The notes under the pieces: model-generated
Seen by the model: only the letters and a program-made list of their open reading frames with translations
What the model was told of the DNA's origin: nothing
Databases searched by the model: none
From: Micromonospora zingiberis
GTDB taxonomy: Bacteria; Actinomycetota; Actinomycetes; Mycobacteriales; Micromonosporaceae
Direction: 5' to 3'
Length of the DNA stretch: 64,000 nt
NCBI RefSeq assembly: GCF_004331455.1
Contig: NZ_SJJR01000005.1
Span: 248,001-312,000 of the forward strand
Program-made: the position numbers and the translations under genes
Part shown: one piece after another, positions 1 to 8,105 of the stretch
How positions within the stretch are numbered: the stretch's first letter is position 1
Layout: each line of letters opens with the position of its first letter

Positions 1-70
1 CGCACCGGAGGTCGGCCGGGCGGGTGTTTTCGTCGAGGAGTTGGGCGAGGCGCGGACCGGTCCGTGCCAT
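1..70 (-). CDS. possible 5' end of an unknown gene running off the left edge
   Basis: On the minus strand an ATG at position 70 opens a reading frame that stays open for 23 codons to the edge, beginning M-A-R-T-G-P-R-L-A-Q-L-L-D-E-N. The peptide looks like a normal soluble N-terminus with an amphipathic helix, but it is too short to assign to a family. A second in-frame ATG lies six codons upstream at 88. The gene would be divergent from polA. No clear ribosome binding site precedes either start, so this is weakly supported. Confidence 0.3.
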   Translation of the reverse strand, partial: MARTGPRLAQLLDENTRPADLRC

Positions 71-403
71 GGGCCCGGCCCGCGCCATGCGGCCACAGCT
101 CGGCGGAACCTGACGGGCGGCCCACGGCCCGTGGTCCGCCCGCCCCCGAATTGGATCCGCCGTGCCCGGGATTCCCTCGGGCGTGGTGCCGGCCTTACAG
201 CCTTGCCGCTGCCCCTTCCCGTTTTCTTCCCGCCGGTCCGAGCCGGGACGCCGACGAGAAGATCCTGGCGACGCCGGGCACGAACCGCGCCGCGGCCGGG
301 CCGGGTCGGCCGGCCGAGCGTGGCAGCCGGGCTGCGGCAGGCGGCGGTGACCGCACGACCGGCGATTCGCGGAGTTGTCGGCGGTACGGACTAGAGTCGC
401 ACC
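71..403. other. non-coding region upstream of polA
   Basis: About 330 bases without a convincing gene. Frames open here on the plus strand are low-complexity Pro/Arg/Gly-rich translations of GC-rich DNA. It should hold the divergent promoters of polA and the left-edge gene. A pyrimidine-rich stretch lies around 205-235. Apart from the polA -10 box I see no defined structure. Confidence 0.5.
392..397 (+). promoter_or_regulatory. -10 box of polA, leaderless type
   Basis: TAGAGT fits the actinobacterial TANNNT -10 pattern and ends 6 nt before the GTG start of polA. Transcription would begin at or next to the start codon. No Shine-Dalgarno sequence is present. Confidence 0.55.
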
Positions 404-3103
404 GTGACAGCTACGACGCCGCGCCTGCTCCTCGTCGACGGACACTCCCTGGCCTACCGGGCGTTCTTCGCCCTGCCGGTGGAGAACTTCTCCACCACGA
501 CGGGGCAGCCGACCAACGCGGTCTACGGCTTCACCTCGATGCTGATCAACGTGCTGCGCGACGAACGGCCGACCCACATCGTGGTCGCCTTCGACGTCTC
601 CCGCCGCTCCTTCCGCACCGACAAGTACGCGGAGTACAAGGCCGGCCGCAGCGAGACCCCGACCGACTTCAAGGGGCAGGTCAGCCTGGTCAAGGAGGTC
701 CTCGCGGCGCTGCGGGTGCCGGTGGTGGAGAAGGACGGCTACGAGGCCGACGACATCATCGCCACCCTCGCCTGCCAGGCCCGTGACCAGGGCATCCCGG
801 TGCTGATCTGCACCGGTGACCGGGACGCCTTCCAACTCGTCGACGAGCAGATCACCGTGCTCTACCCGCGCAAGGGCGTCTCCGACCTGGCCCGGATGGA
901 CCCGGCGGCGGTCGAGGCCAAGTACGGCGTCGTGCCCGGCCGCTACCGGGACCTGGCCGCGCTGGTCGGCGAGAAGAGCGACAACCTGCCCGGCGTCCCT
1001 GGCGTCGGCGACAAGACCGCCGCCAAGTGGATCAACCTGTACGGCGGGGTGGAGGGCATCATCGCCCGCGCCGACGAGATCAAGGGCAAGGCCGGCGACA
1101 GCCTGCGTGAGCGGCTCGCCGACGTGATCCGCAACTACGACATCAACTGCCTGGTCGCCGACCTGGAACTACCGATCCGCCCCGACGACGCCCGCTGGCC
1201 GGGGTGGGACCGCGAGGCGGTGCACCAGGTCTTCGACACCCTCCAGTTCCGCATCCTGCGCGACCGTCTCTACCAGTACCTCGACGCGGTCGAGCCGGAG
1301 GCAGAGGCCGGCTTCGAGCTGGCCGGCGAGGTGCTCACCGGCCCCGGCGCGGTGACCGGCTGGCTGGCCACCCATGCCCCGGCGGGCACCCCGGCCGGGG
1401 TGGCGGTCAAGCTCGACACCGGTCCCAACCGGCGGCACACCGCCACCGTCACCGGCATCGCCCTGGCCACCGCCGACGGCGCGGCGGCCTGGTTCGACCC
1501 GAGCCTGCTCGACGCGGCCGACGAGGCGGCCCTCGCCGGGTGGTGGGGTGACGAGACCCGCCCCAAGGTGCTGCACGACAGCAAGCCCGCCGTGCTCGCC
1601 TTCGCCGCGCACGGCTGGGACCTGGCCGGCATCGCCCGGGACACCCAGATCGCGGCCTACCTGGCCCGGCCCGACCAGCGTTCCTACGACCTGACCGACC
1701 TGGCGCTGCGCTACCTGCACCGGGAGTTGCGGGTCGACGTACCCGACGACGGCCAGCTCACCCTGGACGGGTTCGGCGGCGACAGCGAGGCCGAGCAGAA
1801 TCTGATGCTGCACGCCCGGGCCACCCTCGACCTGGCCGAGGCGATCGACGCCGAGCTGTCCCGCGACGGCGAGCAGTCCGCCCGGCTGATGGCCGGGGTG
1901 GAGCTGCCGTTGATGCGGGTCCTCGCCGGCATGGAGCGCACCGGCATCGCCGCCGACACCGACTACCTGTCCGAGCTGGAGGCGCACTTCGCCGCCGAGG
2001 TGAAGGCCGCCGCGCAGAGCGCGTACGCGGTGGTCGGTCGGGAGTTCAACCTCGGCTCGCCCAAGCAGCTCCAGGAGATCCTCTTCGGTGAGCTGGCGCT
2101 GCCGAAAACCAAGAAGATCAAGACTGGCTACACCACCGACGCCGACGCCCTCCAGTGGCTCTACGCGCAGACCGAGCATCCGCTGCTGCACCACCTGCTG
2201 CGCCACCGGGACGTGGCCAAGCTCAAGTCGACGGTGGACGGCCTGCTCAAGTCGGTCTCCGACGACGGGCGCATCCACACCACGTTCAACCAGACGGTGG
2301 CGGCCACCGGCCGGCTCTCCTCCACCGAGCCCAACCTGCAGAACATCCCCATCCGCACCGAGGAGGGGCGTCGGATCCGTCGGGCGTTCGTGGTGGGGGA
2401 GGGCTACGAATGCCTGCTCACCGCCGACTACAGCCAGATCGAGATGCGGATCATGGCGCATCTGTCGGGTGACGAAGCGCTGATCAAGGCGTTCAACTCC
2501 GGCGCCGACTTCCACGCCGCGACCGCCTCCTCGGTCTTCGGGGTGCCGGTGGCCGAGGTCGGTCCGGACCAGCGGCGCAAGATCAAGGCGATGAACTACG
2601 GCCTGGCGTACGGGCTGAGTGCCTTCGGCCTCTCCCAGCAGCTCGGCATCACCGCCGAGGAGGCACGCGGGCTGATGGAGGTCTACTTCGCCGGCTTCGG
2701 CGGTGTCCGTGACTACCTGCACGAGGTGGTCGCCCGGGCCCGGCAGGACGGCTACACCTCCACCATCCTCGGCCGTCGCCGCTACCTGCCCGACCTGGTC
2801 AGCGACAACCGGCAGCGCCGGGAGATGGCCGAGCGGATGGCGCTCAACGCGCCGATCCAGGGCTCCGCCGCCGACATCATCAAGGTCGCCATGCTGCACG
2901 TCGACACCGCCCTGCGCGATGCCGGGCTGCGTTCCCGGATGCTGCTGCAGGTCCACGACGAGTTGGTCTTCGAGGTGGCGCCCGGAGAGCGGGCCACGCT
3001 GGAGGAGCTGGTCCGCCGCGAGATGGGTGGGGCGTACCCGCTCTCCGTACCGCTGGAGGTCTCCGTCGGCGAAGGCCGCGACTGGAACAGCGCCGACCAC
3101 TGA
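404..3103 (+). CDS. polA: DNA polymerase I
   Basis: Fills gaps in excision repair and removes Okazaki primers. The 899-residue length is normal for actinobacteria. The N-terminal third is a 5'-3' exonuclease (starts LLLVDGHSLAYRAFFAL, with an EADD metal-site motif near residue 115 and the GVPGVGDKTA helix-hairpin-helix near residue 200). The middle domain lacks the DxE motif of proofreading enzymes (the matching stretch reads VAVKLDTGPNRR), so 3'-5' exonuclease activity is probably absent, as in other actinobacterial Pol I. The polymerase domain has motif A (DYSQIEMRIMAH), motif B (RRKIKAMNYGLAYG) and motif C (QVHDELVFEV). GTG start chosen from family alignment and the -10 box just upstream. 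Single-gene unit ending at an inverted repeat. Confidence 0.97.
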   Translation: MTATTPRLLLVDGHSLAYRAFFALPVENFSTTTGQPTNAVYGFTSMLINVLRDERPTHIVVAFDVSRRSFRTDKYAEYKAGRSETPTDFKGQVSLVKEVLAALRVPVVEKDGYEADDIIATLACQARDQGIPVLICTGDRDAFQLVDEQITVLYPRKGVSDLARMDPAAVEAKYGVVPGRYRDLAALVGEKSDNLPGVPGVGDKTAAKWINLYGGVEGIIARADEIKGKAGDSLRERLADVIRNYDINCLVADLELPIRPDDARWPGWDREAVHQVFDTLQFRILRDRLYQYLDAVEPEAEAGFELAGEVLTGPGAVTGWLATHAPAGTPAGVAVKLDTGPNRRHTATVTGIALATADGAAAWFDPSLLDAADEAALAGWWGDETRPKVLHDSKPAVLAFAAHGWDLAGIARDTQIAAYLARPDQRSYDLTDLALRYLHRELRVDVPDDGQLTLDGFGGDSEAEQNLMLHARATLDLAEAIDAELSRDGEQSARLMAGVELPLMRVLAGMERTGIAADTDYLSELEAHFAAEVKAAAQSAYAVVGREFNLGSPKQLQEILFGELALPKTKKIKTGYTTDADALQWLYAQTEHPLLHHLLRHRDVAKLKSTVDGLLKSVSDDGRIHTTFNQTVAATGRLSSTEPNLQNIPIRTEEGRRIRRAFVVGEGYECLLTADYSQIEMRIMAHLSGDEALIKAFNSGADFHAATASSVFGVPVAEVGPDQRRKIKAMNYGLAYGLSAFGLSQQLGITAEEARGLMEVYFAGFGGVRDYLHEVVARARQDGYTSTILGRRRYLPDLVSDNRQRREMAERMALNAPIQGSAADIIKVAMLHVDTALRDAGLRSRMLLQVHDELVFEVAPGERATLEELVRREMGGAYPLSVPLEVSVGEGRDWNSADH

Positions 3104-3124
3104 TCCCGGCGGCCCCATCGCCAG

Positions 3125-3170
3125 ATCTTGGTACGAAAGCGCCCCCAGATGGGCGCTTTCGCACCAAGAT
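3125..3170. repeat. dispersed ATCTTGGTRCG inverted repeat, copy A (terminator-like)
   Basis: Two 20-nt arms (3125-3144 and 3151-3170) pair with one mismatch around a 6-nt loop. The arm tips ATCTTGGT-CGAAA are shared with copy B at 13262-13317 and in part with copy C at 44423-44466. It sits between the convergent ends of polA and the DUF3140 gene, so it can act as a bidirectional terminator, though no T-run follows. Confidence 0.8.
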
Positions 3171-3602
3171 TTACCCGACGCGGCGGGTTCGGCGTTCCTT
3201 GGGCGGGGCGCCGTGCCGCTGGAGGGCCTTGCGGGACGGGCCGCCGGGCGGCGGCAGCGGGGCCTTGACCGGGTCGTGGCCCCAGTTCATCAGGGAGTAG
3301 CGCCACCGGGTCGCGCGGACGTCGCCGCTCGGCCGCTGCGCCATGTGTCGCCGGACGTACCCGACGACCTTGCGCATGTGTTTGAAGTCGGCCTCGGTGA
3401 GCTGGTCGCGTTTGCGGCGCAGCAGGTCGATGATCCGGCGGCCGGACTGGTGGCCGACCGACTCACCGCCCTTGCTGCCCCCGCGCCAGCCGACGTGCTT
3501 GGACTCCTCGGTCTCCAGCCACGTGGACAGCTCGCCGGGCTTCATGTTCACCGCCTCGGTGAACTCCCGGTAGGTCTGGTCGGGATCGTCACGACTGCTC
3601 AC
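3171..3602 (-). CDS. DUF3140 family protein
   Basis: Small basic protein of 143 residues matching the DUF3140 family by its length and the block WRGGSKGGESVGHQSGRRI followed by a helix with LTEADFKHMRKVVGYVRRH. The function of the family is unknown. The C-terminus is Pro/Arg-rich and probably disordered. It starts at a GTG that overlaps the 3' end of the upstream DUF2945 gene by 14 nt, so the two are probably translationally coupled. This pairing of DUF2945 and DUF3140 genes is, as far as I know, frequent in actinobacteria. No signal peptide or membrane segment. Confidence 0.8.
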   Translation of the reverse strand: MSSRDDPDQTYREFTEAVNMKPGELSTWLETEESKHVGWRGGSKGGESVGHQSGRRIIDLLRRKRDQLTEADFKHMRKVVGYVRRHMAQRPSGDVRATRWRYSLMNWGHDPVKAPLPPPGGPSRKALQRHGAPPKERRTRRVG

Positions 3603-3807
3603 GGCGCAGCACCTCCGGCCGGTGCGCGACGTCCCTGCCCGAGTCGTCGTTGCGGATCCGGTACTGCGGCTCCTCCGGGGACGCGTTCACCGCGTGTCCG
3701 CGTACGTGGGTGCGTTCGGTCAGTTTCTCCTTGACGACTCCGTACGCCCGGCCGCTGTGGCTGGCCCAGGAGACGTGGTCGCCCGCGCGGAACTCCTTGT
3801 CGGCCAT
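3589..3807 (-). CDS. DUF2945 (hypervirulence-associated TUDOR-like) protein
   Basis: 72-residue soluble protein beginning MADKEFRAGDHVSWASHSG, then a G-x-V-K-E-K-L-T strand and a basic-acidic C-terminus. The F-x-x-G-D-x-V-x-W start and the small beta-rich pattern are typical of the DUF2945/TUDOR-like family. Molecular role unknown; binding to nucleic acid or protein is only inferred from the fold. First gene of a two-gene operon with the overlapping DUF3140 gene. Confidence 0.8.
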   Translation of the reverse strand: MADKEFRAGDHVSWASHSGRAYGVVKEKLTERTHVRGHAVNASPEEPQYRIRNDDSGRDVAHRPEVLRREQS

Positions 3808-3942
3808 GCCGCCGGGTTACCCGGGCTCACCGGGCGGAAACGACCAGGCGGTACGCGGTGCACGGGGTCCCGGTTGTCGGCTGGCTCAGCGGGCCGCCGA
3901 CCGCCGGGGTGGCGCGTGGCGCGGCCGGGGGCGTGGCCGAGG

Positions 3943-4749
3943 TCAGCCGGCGGGTTTCTCGGTGACGAAGATGGCGGTGCCGGGGAAGAGGCGGCCCCGC
4001 AGCGGGCTCCACTGCCCCCAGATTCCCTGGTGTCCCTCGGGCCAGTCCGGTTCCACCAGGTCCACCAGCCGGAAGCCGGCGGCGACCAGCTCGCGGACCC
4101 GGTCGCCGAGAGTGCGGTGCTGCTCGACGTAGCTGGCCACGCCGCGCTCGTCCTGCTCCACGTACGGGCGGGTGTCGAAGTACGAGTGCACGGCGGTCAG
4201 CCCACCCTCGCCCGGGTCGTCGAGGAAGACCCACCGCATCGGATGGGTGACCGAGAAGACCCAGCGGCCGCCGGGGCGCAGCACCCGGTGCACCTCGCGC
4301 ATCAGCGCCGCCGAGTCGTCGACGAAGGGCACCGCGCCGAACGCCGTGCAGGCGATGTCGAACGTCTCGGCCGCGAACGGCAGCGCCAGCGCGTCGGCCT
4401 GGGCCAGCGGTACGCGTACGCCGCTGCGCTCGGCGGCCTGCCCGGCGTGGCGCAACATGCCGGCGGAGAGGTCCACGGCGACCGGCCGGGCACCCTGGGT
4501 GGCCAGCCAGCGGGCGCAGGCCGCCGCCCCGCAACCCACCTCCAGCACCCGGCGTCCGGCCACCTCGCCGAGCAGCCGGGCGTCGGCCTCGCGCAGCCCC
4601 TCCGGGCACCAGACGAAGTCCACGTCACCCAGGAAGTGCCCGTGTTCGGCCTGGTACGCGTCGGCGTCCGCGTCCCACCAGCGGCGGTTGGCGTGGCGCG
4701 CCTCGGCGTCGCCGACCCGGCGCCGGGTCACCCGGTTGTCCTCGTCCAC
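3943..4749 (-). CDS. class I SAM-dependent methyltransferase
   Basis: 268-residue soluble protein. The Rossmann-fold SAM site is clear: VLEVGCGAAACARWLA (motif I), an acidic residue after strand 2 (VAVDLSAGMLRHA), ADALALPFAAETFDIACTAF (motif II/III), then VLRPGGRWVFSVTHP. This is the Methyltransf_11 layout. The substrate cannot be read from the sequence. It starts at GTG 4749, 6 nt after a TAGCGT -10 box on the same strand, so the mRNA is probably leaderless. It stands alone, convergent with nothing and divergent from rpsA. Confidence 0.88.
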   Translation of the reverse strand: MDEDNRVTRRRVGDAEARHANRRWWDADADAYQAEHGHFLGDVDFVWCPEGLREADARLLGEVAGRRVLEVGCGAAACARWLATQGARPVAVDLSAGMLRHAGQAAERSGVRVPLAQADALALPFAAETFDIACTAFGAVPFVDDSAALMREVHRVLRPGGRWVFSVTHPMRWVFLDDPGEGGLTAVHSYFDTRPYVEQDERGVASYVEQHRTLGDRVRELVAAGFRLVDLVEPDWPEGHQGIWGQWSPLRGRLFPGTAIFVTEKPAG

Positions 4750-4755
4750 CCGCTC

Positions 4756-4761
4756 ACGCTA
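4756..4761 (-). promoter_or_regulatory. -10 box of the methyltransferase gene, leaderless type
   Basis: TAGCGT read on the minus strand, ending 6 nt before the GTG at 4749. Confidence 0.5.
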
Positions 4762-5053
4762 GGCCCCGGCCAGCCCGCTCCCGGCGGCGCCCCGGCACCT
4801 GGCCCCGGGTGTCGTGCCGCGCCCGGCGCCCGTCGCCCGGACAGCGTGGCCCGGCCAGCGTGGCCCGGGTGGCGTGCGGACCGGGTGGCGTGCGCGCCCG
4901 GCGACCGTCGCCCGGGTGTCGTGCCCGCCGGGCGACCGTGGCCCCAGCCCTCGGGGACGTGCCGGGGCAGGGCCGGTGCTCTGGGCGTCCGTGGGGCGGT
5001 CGGGCGAAATCTCCGCTTTCGCGGGTGGTGCGGCGATGAGGAGACGGGAGGGC

Positions 5054-5084
5054 TTGCACGCTGTGGTAATGCAGCGGGTAGGGT
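5054..5084 (+). promoter_or_regulatory. probable rpsA promoter
   Basis: TTGCAC (5054-5059) and TAGGGT (5079-5084) separated by 19 bp resemble a housekeeping sigma-70-type promoter. The spacer is slightly long. It points toward rpsA. Confidence 0.5.
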
Positions 5085-5261
5085 AGAGGATGCGCTCGCG
5101 GATCGTGTGCCTCGGCAGGGAGCAGGTGCGCGGTCGACGGAGTCACATCAAGATCTCGTTCAGCGATTTTTGGGTGGGCCCGCCGACGGATCCGTTGGCG
5201 CGCACAGGTCACTGCGACACCAGCCTGCTGTGACACACATCCGACCGGAGCAACCGCCCAC

Positions 5262-6749
5262 ATGACGAGCAGCATCGAGGCCCCCTCGAGCGCCACCAAG
5301 GTCACCGTCGACGACCTCGGCTCCGAGGAAGCTTTCCTCGCCGCGATCGACGAGACCATCAAGTACTTCAACGACGGCGACATTGTCGAAGGCACCGTCG
5401 TCAAGGTCGACCGGGACGAGGTCCTGCTCGACATCGGCTACAAGACCGAGGGCGTCATCCCCTCTCGGGAGTTGTCGATCAAGCACGATGTGGATCCGGC
5501 AGAGGTCGTCTCGGTCGGTGACCACATCGAGGCCCTCGTCCTCCAGAAGGAGGACAAGGAGGGGCGGCTGATCCTCTCCAAGAAGCGGGCGCAGTACGAG
5601 CGGGCCTGGGGCACGATCGAGAAGATCAAGGACGAGGACGGCGTCGTCCGCGGTTCGGTCATCGAGGTGGTCAAGGGTGGCCTCATCCTCGACATCGGGC
5701 TGCGTGGCTTCCTGCCCGCCTCCCTGGTCGAGATGCGGCGGGTGCGCGACCTGCAGCCGTACGTCGGACGCGAGCTCGAAGCCAAGATCATTGAGCTGGA
5801 CAAGAACCGCAACAACGTGGTCCTGTCCCGCCGGGCCTGGCTGGAGCAGACGCAGTCCGAGGTGCGCACCGAGTTCCTCAACAAGCTCCAGAAGGGGCAG
5901 GTCCGCAAGGGCGTCGTCTCCTCGATCGTCAACTTCGGCGCGTTCGTCGACCTTGGCGGCGTGGACGGTCTGGTGCACGTCTCCGAGCTGTCCTGGAAGC
6001 ACATCGACCACCCGTCCGAGGTCGTCGAGGTGGGCCAGGAGGTCGAGGTCGAGGTCCTGGACGTCGACCTGGACCGCGAGCGGGTCTCGCTGTCGCTGAA
6101 GGCGACCCAGGAGGACCCGTGGCGGCAGTTCGCCCGCACCCACGCGATCCAGCAGATCGTGCCGGGTAAGGTCACCAAGCTGGTGCCGTTCGGTGCGTTC
6201 GTCCGGGTGGACGACGGCATCGAGGGCCTGGTCCACATCTCCGAGCTGGCCGAGCGCCACGTCGAGATCCCGGAGCAGGTCGTCCAGGTCGGCTCCGAGG
6301 TCATGGTCAAGGTCATCGACATCGACCTGGAGCGCCGCCGGATCTCGCTGTCGCTCAAGCAGGCCAACGAGGGCTTCGTCGAGGGCGAGGAGCACTTCGA
6401 CCCGACCCTCTACGGCATGGCCGCGACCTACGACGCCGAGGGCAACTACATCTACCCGGAGGGCTTCGACCCGGAGACGGGCGAGTGGCTCGAGGGGTAC
6501 GACAAGCAGCGCGAGACCTGGGAGAACCAGTACGCCGAGGCTCGGCAGCGTTGGGAGGCGCACCAGAAGCAGGTGCAGACCTCTCGGGCCGCCGAGGCCG
6601 AGGCCGCTGCCAACCCGCAGCCCGCCGCCACCGGCACCACCACCTCGACCAGCGCGGCCCCCAGCCGCCAGGCCGAGGAGCCGGCCGGCACGCTGGCCAC
6701 CGACGAGGCGCTCGCCGCACTGCGGGAGAAGCTCGCCGGCGGTAAGTGA
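5262..6749 (+). CDS. rpsA: 30S ribosomal protein S1
   Basis: Binds mRNA on the small ribosomal subunit and assists initiation. 495 residues with four S1 RNA-binding repeats at about 38-107, 124-190, 210-278 and 295-363; the last two contain the typical VNFGAFVDLGGVDGLVHVSEL and VPFGAFVRV-DGIEGLVHISEL signatures. The C-terminal 130 residues are acidic, then Ala/Thr/Pro-rich and likely disordered, as in other actinobacterial S1 proteins, which have four rather than six repeats. ATG start from family alignment. Transcribed alone; a strong hairpin follows 14 nt after the stop. Confidence 0.97.
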   Translation: MTSSIEAPSSATKVTVDDLGSEEAFLAAIDETIKYFNDGDIVEGTVVKVDRDEVLLDIGYKTEGVIPSRELSIKHDVDPAEVVSVGDHIEALVLQKEDKEGRLILSKKRAQYERAWGTIEKIKDEDGVVRGSVIEVVKGGLILDIGLRGFLPASLVEMRRVRDLQPYVGRELEAKIIELDKNRNNVVLSRRAWLEQTQSEVRTEFLNKLQKGQVRKGVVSSIVNFGAFVDLGGVDGLVHVSELSWKHIDHPSEVVEVGQEVEVEVLDVDLDRERVSLSLKATQEDPWRQFARTHAIQQIVPGKVTKLVPFGAFVRVDDGIEGLVHISELAERHVEIPEQVVQVGSEVMVKVIDIDLERRRISLSLKQANEGFVEGEEHFDPTLYGMAATYDAEGNYIYPEGFDPETGEWLEGYDKQRETWENQYAEARQRWEAHQKQVQTSRAAEAEAAANPQPAATGTTTSTSAAPSRQAEEPAGTLATDEALAALREKLAGGK

Positions 6750-6763
6750 CCCACTGCCGAAGA

Positions 6764-6813
6764 CGAGGGCCCTGCCCCGACCCGGGATCATCCGGGTCGT
6801 GGCGGGGCCCTCG
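6764..6813 (+). terminator. hairpin terminator after rpsA
   Basis: CGAGGGCCCTGCC...GACCCGG is mirrored by CCGGGTC...GGCGGGGCCCTCG around the loop GATCAT, giving a very stable stem of about 20 bp. There is no T-run, which is usual for high-GC actinobacteria. Confidence 0.8.
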
Positions 6814-6886
6814 CCGTTGGCGGGACGGCGCGCGGGCAGCCCGCTCCCGTTTGGTGCCCCGGGGAAGATCGGGTTGACTGGTTGCC

Positions 6887-8068
6887 GTGCTGAGGGTGGG
6901 TTTGACCGGCGGGATCGGGTCCGGTAAGAGCGCGGTGGCGCGGCGGCTGGTCGAGCGCGGTGCGGTGCTCGTCGATGCCGACCGACTCGCCCGGGAGGTG
7001 GTCGCGCCGGGCACCGACGGGCTGGCCGAGGTGGTGGCCGTCTTCTCCGAGCGGGTCCTCGACGCCGACGGCGCACTGGACCGGGCCGCCCTCGCCGATC
7101 TGGTCTTCACCGACGAGGCGGCCCGTCGGCGGCTCGAGGCGATCGTCCACACCCGGGTGCGGGCCCGTACGGCCGAGCTGGTCGCCGCGGCCCCCGGGGA
7201 CGCGGTGGTGGTCAACGACGTGCCGCTGCTGGTGGAGGTGGGACTCGCGCCCACGTACCACCTGGTGGTGGTGGTGCAGACGGCGGTGGCGACCCGGCTG
7301 GAGCGGCTGACCCGCGACCGGGGAATGAGTCGTGCGGACGCCGAGCGGCGGATCGCCGGCCAGGCCGACGACGCCCGCCGCGCCGCGGTGGCGGACGTGC
7401 TGCTCACCAACGACGGCACCCTGGCGCAGCTGCATGCCGCCCTCGACGCGCTCTGGTACGACCGGTTGGTGCCCTTCGAGGACAACGTGCGACATCGGCG
7501 GGCGGTCCGGGCACGTCCGGTGACGCTGACCGAACCGGATCCGACCTGGCCCCAGCAGTACGCCCGGCTGGCCGCCCGGATCCGGCACGCGATCGCCCCG
7601 GCGGACCTGCGGATCGACCACATCGGCTCGACCGCGATGCCGGGTCTGGCCGCCAAGGACGTGATCGACATCCAGCTCAGCGTGCCGTCCCTGGCCGATG
7701 CCGACGGACCGTTGGCGCAGCGACTCGCCGACGCCGGCTTCCCCCGGCTGCCCGGCGAGTGGTGGGACACCCCCCGACCGGCCGGCGGTGACCGGTGGGA
7801 GAAGCGGCTGCACGGCAGCGCGGATCCGGCCCGCCCGGTTCATCTGCACCTGCGGGTGACCGGATCACCCGGTTGGCGGTACGCCCTGTTGATGGGGGAC
7901 CACCTGCGCGCCGACCCGGACCGGCGGGCCGCGTACCTGGTGCTCAAGCGGGAGCTGGCGGCGTCGGCACCGGACAGCGGCGCGTACGCCACGGCGAAGG
8001 ACCCGTGGTTCGACGAGGAGCACCTGCGGGCGGAGGAGTGGGCGGCCCGGACCGGATGGCGTCCGTAG
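6887..8068 (+). CDS. coaE: dephospho-CoA kinase fused to a GrpB/UPF0157 domain
   Basis: Catalyses the last step of coenzyme A synthesis, ATP-dependent phosphorylation of dephospho-CoA. Residues 1-200 are the kinase, with Walker A GLTGGIGSGKS at residues 5-15 and the DADRLAREVV substrate motif. Residues about 210-390 form a GrpB domain of the nucleotidyltransferase fold (DPTWPQQYARL, HIGSTAMPGLAAKDVIDIQL). This two-domain form is known from mycobacteria and other actinobacteria; the second domain may help folding or activity of the first, but its own chemistry is unclear. Start: GTG 6887, which places the P-loop as usual. Confidence 0.93.
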   Translation: MLRVGLTGGIGSGKSAVARRLVERGAVLVDADRLAREVVAPGTDGLAEVVAVFSERVLDADGALDRAALADLVFTDEAARRRLEAIVHTRVRARTAELVAAAPGDAVVVNDVPLLVEVGLAPTYHLVVVVQTAVATRLERLTRDRGMSRADAERRIAGQADDARRAAVADVLLTNDGTLAQLHAALDALWYDRLVPFEDNVRHRRAVRARPVTLTEPDPTWPQQYARLAARIRHAIAPADLRIDHIGSTAMPGLAAKDVIDIQLSVPSLADADGPLAQRLADAGFPRLPGEWWDTPRPAGGDRWEKRLHGSADPARPVHLHLRVTGSPGWRYALLMGDHLRADPDRRAAYLVLKRELAASAPDSGAYATAKDPWFDEEHLRAEEWAARTGWRP

Positions 8069-8105
8069 CCGCGCACCGCATGCGAGCTGACGGGTCGTGC
8101 CGGGA

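Larger units (their letters stand above)
4750..5261. other. intergenic region with GC-rich near-repeats and the rpsA leader
   Basis: About 510 bases between the divergent methyltransferase and rpsA genes. Roughly 4800-4960 is built from variants of GTCGCCCGG / GTGGCCCGG / GTGGCGTGC words, an eroded tandem array. A promoter lies near 5054-5084, leaving a leader of about 170 nt before rpsA, long enough for autoregulation of S1 synthesis. I could not identify a known leader motif. Confidence 0.5.
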